The notes below the pieces were generated by a model. It was not told the DNA's origin. It did not search any database and saw only the letters and a list, made by a program, of their open reading frames with translations. This document shows positions 57,416 to 64,000 of a stretch of 64,000 nt of DNA, one piece after another. The stretch is from Chiua virens (taxonomy: Eukaryota > Basidiomycota > Agaricomycetes > Boletales > Boletaceae). Location of the stretch: NCBI GenBank assembly GCA_019787685.1, contig JAHNUO010000059.1, positions 1-64,000 of the forward strand, in the 5' to 3' direction. Position 1 is the first letter of the stretch; each line of letters opens with the position of its first letter. The position numbers were made by a program, and so were the translations under genes.

Positions 57416-58877
57416 ATGAAGCCTGATGCTGATGGTTTGTCCAAAGACACAGTCGCTCCATTTAGGAATTGGATCCAAAGGGGTGGCGAATTCGCTGCTG
57501 AAAGAGGTTTGTTTTCAGTGGTCCCCTGTGTAACTCGAATTCAATGATTGCACTGGCAATCCCTCCGAGTCAGATAGATATCACCTCTATGTTTCGTATG
57601 GTTGCCGTACGCCGCTCCGATGTTGTCTCCGCAACGTGCCTCTCTCCTTACGTTCCTCTCGCATTCCAATACAGCATGGGCCACCCGCACACTGATCATG
57701 TGGAAATTGAAGGGCCTTGAAGACATCATTTGTGCGTCCCATCCCAGTGATATTATCGATTTCATTTTCCTTGCGTCATCGTTTTCAGCATTCACCGTTG
57801 TATCTCCCCACTTGGGCGAGTCAGGATGGCCATTTGCCAACGTCGACCCGTTCCCCGGAGCAGAACGCGACCCACTCTATGACGCGCGATATCTCAAGGA
57901 TCTCTACCTCAAAGCAGATCCAAACTATGGCGGCAGGTACGCACATTCGCCAGTCCAACGTCGACGGTCATCGATCATCCCCTGTCTGACCATCAGCGAG
58001 TTTTCCTGTGTTCTAATTTCTAGTGCAGGTACTCCGTCCCAGTTCTTTGGGACAAGAAAAAACACACGATCGTCAACAATGAAAGCTCAGAGATAATCCG
58101 CATGTTCAACACCGCCTTCGACCATCTGTTTCCCCTTGAGAAAGTGGTAGTTAATATTTACCCCAAGGAGCACCACAAGGAGATTGACGAGGTCAACGAG
58201 TGGGTGGACGATGCCGTGAACAGTGCGCACTTTTTTTTTTTCCTTGTCGATTTCGGGCCTTGATATTGATTCTGATCGCAATTCATGTATGTACTTCTAG
58301 AGGGCGTGTACAAGGCTGGGCTTGCCGGATCACAAGAGGCTTACGAAAAGGCGGTGTATTCGCTCTTTGAGAGTCTCGATCGGCTCGAAAAGATGTTGAC
58401 AGGCAAGGACTACCTCGTCGGCGATGCGCTGACGGAGGCAGATGTCAGGCTCTTTGTCACTCTGGTGACCCATTCTTACATTGTCTCTTGTGTGGTCCTC
58501 ATCTGGTACCCATGGCACATGACAGATTCGGTTCGATCCAGTGTACGTCGGAAATTTCAAGTGCAACCTGCGGACGATCCGAAACGGCTATCCTGCCATA
58601 CACACGTGAGATACCATTTTCTCAATCATGACATCGTCACTGAACGATCGATCGTTTGGGATGTTCGTAGATGGTTACGAAAACTATACTGGAACAACGA
58701 CACGTTCAAGTCGACAACGAACTTCCAACACATCAAAGCCCTTTATTATTCCCAGACCAAGGTTCGCCTTCCTGTTCTCGACGCATGATGAACGGCAACT
58801 TATCCTGTCATGTTGGGCAGGCCAACCCGATGTGCATCATCCCTGCGGGGCCCATTCCCGATATCGAGCCGTTGTAG
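57416..58877 (+). CDS. Glutathionyl-hydroquinone reductase-like (Xi/omega-type GST, Ecm4/Gto family)
   Basis: Nine exons: 57416-57506, 57574-57606, 57675-57731, 57789-57936, 58029-58222, 58301-58464, 58526-58605, 58671-58761, 58821-58877; 304 residues. The family marks are all present: [18 protein letters not shown] with catalytic Cys41, [108 protein letters not shown] and the end [10 protein letters not shown]. Such enzymes reduce glutathionyl-hydroquinones, as in quinone and lignin-derived aromatic metabolism. The position of the CGC|GTACGC-type donor in exon 2 is set by the need to make CPW. Divergent from the RBR ligase and located between the two inverted GST paralogs. Confidence 0.9.
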
Positions 58878-59551
58878 GTCCAGATATGCGTTGGTTGCGA
58901 GGTGGGTGCGGGTACAAATTACAGAACTGCACCATGTCGCATTACACGAACACAAACAGAAGTTGAAACTCACAGTTACGACGTCAGTCTCTCGGACGTG
59001 ATAGAATAGGTTTCATCCGTCTTGTCTGGCCTTCCTGAATGTAGTTAAGATCGTACTGAAACCGCTCAAAACAATTCCCTTTGCCTGTAGCTTTTCGTAT
59101 GTTTTTGTGATGTTGCTCGCAATTTTGAGTTGACATATCCCTGTAGGTTCTATGCAATAATCTGATATCTTGTATCGTTGTCGTGACTCTATATGTTCCT
59201 CCGTATGTTCCTCTATACATATTGATTTGGAAGACCATTCAAGTCATCGACTGGACTATTTATTACTATAGATCCTTCACCCCGACGAAACGCAATCGTT
59301 TGCAAGGGATTTCCGAGTGTCAACAAGCCAGAGTTTCAGACTCCCAATGATATCACTGAGTGCTCCCCTTGGCCCCGTACCAACATCATCAGAATCCACG
59401 ATTATTCCATCCCCCGGAATATACTTTACTTACCCATTGGGTTTGGCATTTCAATTGAACATGCTTAGTCGGTCATCTTCGCTTTATAATTTACAATGTC
59501 AACCAACCACAGACAGCGTTAACGTCGATATTCCAGCTCATGAAGTTCAAT
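58878..59551. other. Convergent 3' spacer
   Basis: 3' flanks of the GHR-like gene (plus) and GST B (minus). Contains clustered GTTCCTC/ATGTTCCTCC near 59190. No gene supported. Confidence 0.5.
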
Positions 59552-60528
59552 TCAACCCCTAGCTTGCCTAACCTTCCACCTAGCCTCCATACCCTCCTGA
59601 ATACCAAGAAAAACATTAGTAGCATCCAAACGAGTCGAGTAGAGATACTGTTACCAAATTAATCACTTTCTTGACGCTCTCCCGCTCCAACAACACTTTT
59701 GTGTACCTTTTCAACCGCTCAAACTTGGGCCCTGTCACCGTCTCCGCGAATATCTTCCCATCCTCAGAGTCGAACATTTCTGGACCCGCCTTGGTGGCGA
59801 CTTGTATCCATGCCAGCAGGGGCGCAATCGCACAGTCGGCGTTCGTAAACTCATTCCCGATAGCATACTCTCCCCCATCAGCGGCATCTGGATCAGGAAG
59901 CAACGCCTGGATCATCTCGAGCCCTTGGAGTAGCTTATCGAAAGCCCCTGGGACCTTACGGCCAGCCTCGAGGAAGGGAGTCTCGAAATAGCGAGTAGTG
60001 GCGTCCATGAAGAACCGCACACGGGCGCGTGCAGCTGGGTTGGACGCGGGTGGAAGAAGGGCAGAATTCGGGAAGAGATCTGCGAGGAACTCGAGGATCA
60101 CGTAGGACTCTGTGATCCTGGCAGAAAGTGGGGAAGGTTCTTCGGGATGCACGGTGGGTCCCCCGTAGGTCAACACAGGAATCTACCCGGGTGACATCTC
60201 CAAGTCAGTGACGTGTCCGTGGTATGAAAGGATGTCTTCACTCGCCTTTCCAGTAAGTGGATTGACTCGCGCGAACCATTCCGGTTTGTTGTAAATATCC
60301 AAGCCATGCGATGTGTAGGTCGCTCCGGCTTCGAGCAATGCAATTTCGACCTGCATGGAGACATGCGTTTGACATGATCAGTAGGTTGCTCAGCACAGAA
60401 TACAAACCAATATACCCTGTAGCAGAAAGACGACAACTTGTGCGGCATTCATCATCGCTCCCGACCTCAGAAATTTATAGTCACTGTACCTTTCCCGTAT
60501 CGTGATAGTAAGTGATTTGCTCTGGCAT
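59552..60528 (-). CDS. Glutathione S-transferase B (inverted paralog of A)
   Basis: Five exons on the minus strand: 60528-60490, 60436-60416, 60350-60246, 60182-59655, 59596-59552; 245 residues, the same exon plan as GST A, including the 21-nt exon 2 (LSSFCYR) and the GC-AG intron after NPLTGK (60183-60245). Sequence: MPEQITYYHDTGK, VEIALLEAGATYTSHGLDIY, IPVLTYGGPTVHPEEPSPLS, ITESYVILEFLADLFPNS, FTNADCAIAPLLAWIQVATK. Compared with A it has a four-residue addition (about KAGPEM) in the C-terminal helices and a shorter tail (EGMEARWKVRQARG). Ser15 again replaces the usual Cys, and here the following Pro is also Ser. Role inferred as for A. Confidence 0.88.
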
Positions 60529-60626
60529 GTTTTTTGAGATCTGAAAGAATTACTCGGACTCTTGCTAGTCGAGATGGTCAACTTGAACAACTTATGGGTG
60601 ATTCGGCAGTGCGCAAATACTTGGCC

Positions 60627-60637
60627 TTTATATATAT
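60627..60637 (-). promoter_or_regulatory. TATA box of GST B
   Basis: ATATATATAAAG on the minus strand about 100 bases before the ATG at 60528, followed by a leader with TTCAAGTTGACC just before the start. Confidence 0.5.
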
Positions 60638-60639
60638 TC

Positions 60640-61791
60640 TAGACACTTTAATAATCGTGCGAAGGGCTGGCCGGGCTCACTTGCCACTACGTATACTCTG
60701 AGACGGCGTGACTCGATCGATCATTCTCAATGCACTAAAACGGTAAACGGTTGTATGCCGCGGTACGCGTCATCAATAAACCTGACTCATCCTGTGTATG
60801 TAAAGTTTCAGTATGTGGGGTACACCCGCTGACTCGGAACGAGACGTACCCTCCAATATATTAGGGTCAATCTCGTTTCGCAACATTCCATGATTACTGT
60901 CCGAGCGCAAGGTGGTGCCGTTGCCGCCGTTGTGCATGCTCTTGCTAACGTTCAACGTTCGGGTCTCACCGGCGTTGACCAATCTCGGTAGTTGCCAGTA
61001 GACATGCCAAATATGCTGGTGACCCTCCAGATGGAGGTTAATAGGCGTGTAGTTATTCTAAGACGAACGAGGGTGTGACGTCATGCATCATGGGGCAGTT
61101 CTGGCTGCGCAAGTTGACAAGCGATGTACAGCAATTCCAGGAATAGAGATCCCCTTGACGAGATGCACCTGGTCCATTCTAGGAGTAAGTATATACGTCC
61201 TGAGTCAGGGGCCGAAATTCAACAATCGGAAACTTACTCTGCGACACAGGTCAGCCGACCGGTTGACTGGGCCGGACTGTGAGTCTATTCTCCTGGTGAC
61301 ATTCTTGGGCACATGAAACCGTAGAGTTGAATCGTTGGATTCGTACCTCAACGACGATACCGTGCCCTGAACAGCGCAAGATCTTCAATACATCTCATTC
61401 ACTTTTCCTCCGAGGAGCTTCGGTCGAACACCCACTGGCAGTTGAAGCATCATTGCATTTCCGCTGGAGGCCAAGCATTCGAAACCCTGAAATTAACTTC
61501 TTCCAGACCTGTCGCACTCAACTTTACAGGTTCAGTGGAAAACATTTTGCGTTGGTTCCCGGGCAGAGAAAAGCAACATATCGTTGGCAATGCCAGTGGC
61601 AGTGGAAATCGTTGATGAGGTGCACGTGTTTATCTTTATTTACGGTACCTTTGGATTGATTGATCGCAAGTGTTGGCAATCTCCTTCAAGATCTGACGGC
61701 AATATCTGAATTGGTGCAAGTCCAAAAAGTGGTCTTGCTGTTGGAACGACCAGCTTGCCAGTTTACCATCGTCGCGGACTACTTTTGATTC
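60640..61791. other. Spacer between GST B and the kelch gene
   Basis: Gene-poor. Contains the transporter exon relic at 61004-61055. ORFs at 61083-61316 and 61327-61659 (plus) have no features; the last 150 bases are the promoter and leader of the kelch gene. Confidence 0.45.
61004..61055 (+). pseudogene. Relic of the MCT-like transporter's second exon
   Basis: ATGCCAAATATGCTGGTGAC followed by CCTCCAGATGGAGGTTAA matches the intact gene (minus strand, about 50735-50795) at all but a few positions, and weaker similarity runs on through AGGCGTGTAG. It corresponds to codons AKYGGDPPDGGLKAW, with a TAA replacing a sense codon right after GG. No other transporter exon was found nearby. Confidence 0.65.
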
Positions 61792-64000
61792 ATGCCGAAA
61801 GATAAATCTGTCGCGGCATCAAATAAAAAGGCGGCCGCGAAAGCGCAGAAGAAAGCCAAGGCTGTTCAGAAGACCGCACGCAAAGAAAAGAAGAAAGCCA
61901 CAAAATCACAACAGGACAAAGATGACGATGACGATCTTGAAGGTATCCTCGAGAAGGTATATTCTCATCCGGACCATGTTGACCAACGCTCATGCTATTT
62001 TTTCCAGTAGATGAGACGGGAATGGGAGGCAGCACACGCCGTTACAGAAGAACTTGTGGAAGGACCTCCAAGTAGACGCGCAAACGCCACTCTGACGGCA
62101 TGTCCAAACGGAAATCACCTCTGGTGCATTGGAGGCGAATACTTCAGCGATGATGGGAAAGCAGTCTGTTCCGCACATGCCTCTTTTGATTCTAACTGAT
62201 GTTTTACCGCATAGTATTTTTACAATGACGTGTTTCGCTACTCTCCTGATAAAGTATGCTTCAGAATGAACTCCATCGACTTACGTTTCATGGCGACAAT
62301 ATTCTTGTTCCTGTAGGATGAATGGCGGAAATTTGTTTCCCCAACATGCCCGGGTCCCCGCTCTGCACACAGCGTTGTAGCTTCCCCCGCAGGTGGTGGA
62401 AAACTCTATCTCTTTGGTACGATTCTTACGGTTTTGAAGCAAACGCTTTTGCTCGAACGCTTTAGGTGGCGAGTTTTCTTCCTTGTATCAAAACAGCTTC
62501 CATCACTACCGCGACTTTTGGATTTTTGACATCCCAACGCACAGTTGGGAAAGAATTGAGACCAAAGTGCGACCGAGCGCACGTTCAGGTCATCGGTACG
62601 GTCGGGTTTGTATACACTGTGCTCTATTGGCTCAGTGACTTCTTTCCATGCATACAGAATGGCGATGTGGAAACATTTCATTGTCTTGTTTGGCGGGTTC
62701 TATGATCCTGGACACCGAAGTGAGTATATGCTATTCCACAAACTGTTTGATCTCAGTCAGTACACCTAGCCCAGTACCTCAACGATACATGGATATTCGA
62801 CACGCAAGAGTACAAATGGCGTCAAATCGAGTTCAAAGAGCCCCAACGAAAACCGTCGTATGTTTCTCCGCAAATCTGGGCTTGCTGTCGCTGAAAGTGG
62901 TACCAACAGTCCTCGCAGCGGCTTCTCTTTTCTTCCGACGCCGGACGGCATCGTCCTCTACGGTCCGTCTTGACATCCTCTGGAAAGTGGGCGTAATTGA
63001 AATGATTCACATTCTATCTTCAGGCGGGTATTGCAAGGAATATACCAAAGGAAAACGACCCGTTGGTGTCATTCTTGATGACACCTGGCTCCTCAAGTAC
63101 GATGGATTCCATTTCCGTCCTGTACGCACGTGTGCTGATGACGTACAGAATGACCCTCGATCATGCCCTTCCAACCCCACTCACGCTGAAATGGGAAAGA
63201 CGCAAGACAGTGTCGTCGACGCATACCCCGACTGCGCGTGCGGGGTGTACGATGGCACTCTGGTTGGCGAAGAGCACCGGGGTCATGTTTGGAGGGGTGA
63301 CGGACGAGGAGCGGGGGGAGGAAGGGTTAGAGAGCGTGTTTTGGAACGATTTGTGAGTTTGCGATTTGATTGGTGACAGAGACGATGACGATCGGTGTGT
63401 ATTTTTTCGAATGAAAGGTATGGATACCAGTTGGGAGGTAACGGTCGATGGATTGCATTGCATCTCAAAAGATCGAAAAAGAAAGGTGGGGGTAAAAAGA
63501 AACAGGCCAAGCGTGGGGGAGCGATGCAGTCGACGCTTGACCATGATGAGGAATTGGAAGATGATGATGAAGCACAGGCAAGTCCGATATCACACTTGCA
63601 TTCAGAACGTGCATTCAGCCTGCTTTTTAGGTTACTTCTACGCTGGCGACACAACCCAATCCGGAACTTGAACATGATGACGATGCTGATCCCGACGACC
63701 CAAACTTGACGAGACCGATGCCGCGCTATAACGCCATGCTCGCAGTGCTCCGGAATACGTTGTACATGTCCGTCGATCCTCACCATGCGACTCATATGCA
63801 ACCTCACGCTTTGTTGTTATACAGCTATGGGGGCATCTTTGAGTTGGGCACGCGGGAGTATACACTGGACGATTTTTATACCTTGCAGTTGGACAAATTG
63901 GACCGGTTCGTATGTCTCAAGTCTAGTGGGATCGTCATCCCAACCGAGGCAGAGGAGAGCAGTGACGATGAAGAGGAAGGTGAAGGAAGTGACGAGGACG
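61792..64000 (+). CDS. KEL3: KLHDC4/Kel3-type kelch-repeat protein (3' end outside window)
   Basis: Thirteen exons seen: 61792-61956, 62011-62163, 62215-62253, 62317-62416, 62466-62595, 62658-62719, 62770-62857, 62910-62962, 63024-63096, 63149-63352, 63418-63577, 63631-63767, 63825-64000 and beyond. A Lys/Ala-rich start (KKAAAKAQKKAKAVQ) and Asp run lead into GPPSRRANATLTACPNGNHL and kelch blades: LWCIGGEYFSDDG, GGKLYLFGGEFSSLYQNSFH, FIVLFGGFYDPGH, GIVLYGGYCKEYTKGKRPVG, LYIYGGIFELGTREYTLDDF. The basic insert HLKRSKKKGGGKKKQAKRGG lies between blades 4 and 5, as in relatives. The intron at 63578-63630 begins with GC. The family is conserved in eukaryotes but of unclear biochemical role; a beta-propeller binding surface is expected. 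Confidence 0.9.

Overview
The window is nuclear DNA of a filamentous basidiomycete, probably an Agaricomycete. Nearly every gene is cut by short introns of about 45-70 nt with GT-AG ends and CTNAC/CTAAT-like branch sites. The gene set is typical of such fungi: atypical G-alpha, F-box/LRR proteins, MCT-like transporters, GST families and chitin synthase export machinery. Gene models below were built by hand by joining reading frames across splice sites; I kept models whose phases add up over all exons and whose joined protein makes sense as a family member. The species cannot be fixed from the sequence.

Layout. 1-4.3 kb: end of an unrecognised gene, then a large multi-exon gene of accessory type carrying one in-frame TGA. 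4.5-9.3 kb: an AT-rich, CpG-poor repeat island with degenerate TTGACTACCCTAC-like repeats, two long direct repeat copies and a complete but inactivated Tc1/mariner element (5188-6773). 9.9-15.3 kb: compact housekeeping genes (TMEM242-like, F-box protein, Atg14, roadblock dynein light chain). 15.5-19.1 kb: tandem pair of aldo-keto reductases. 19.1-21.8 kb: gene-poor. 21.8-28 kb: chitin synthase chaperone Chs7, an unknown Ser-rich protein, Golgi PI4P effector Vps74/GOLPH3. 28-31 kb: no supported gene. 31-36.1 kb: atypical G-alpha, an EH-type scaffold, a conserved unknown. 36.1-45.8 kb: gene-poor, with one F-box-like gene and decayed coding relics. 45.8-53.4 kb: tRNA ligase Trl1, an MCT-like transporter, GST A. 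53.8-60.5 kb: RBR ubiquitin ligase with two CCCH fingers, a glutathionyl-hydroquinone-reductase-like gene, GST B. 61.8-64 kb: KLHDC4/Kel3-like kelch protein running off the right edge.

The clearest structural story is at 49-61 kb. Two paralogous GST genes face each other in inverted orientation around the RBR ligase and a third GST-fold gene. A short decayed copy of the transporter's 5' exon lies divergently upstream of GST B, where the full transporter lies divergently upstream of GST A. This suggests an inverted duplication of a transporter-GST divergent pair. With the two aldo-keto reductases this gives the window a xenobiotic/redox theme. I found no CRISPR, rRNA or convincing tRNA, and nothing that must be a wholly new system. 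The unusual points are the duplication, four GC-AG introns (two at the same site in the GST paralogs), a G-alpha lacking the catalytic Gln, and the CpG-poor island with a well preserved but dead transposon.
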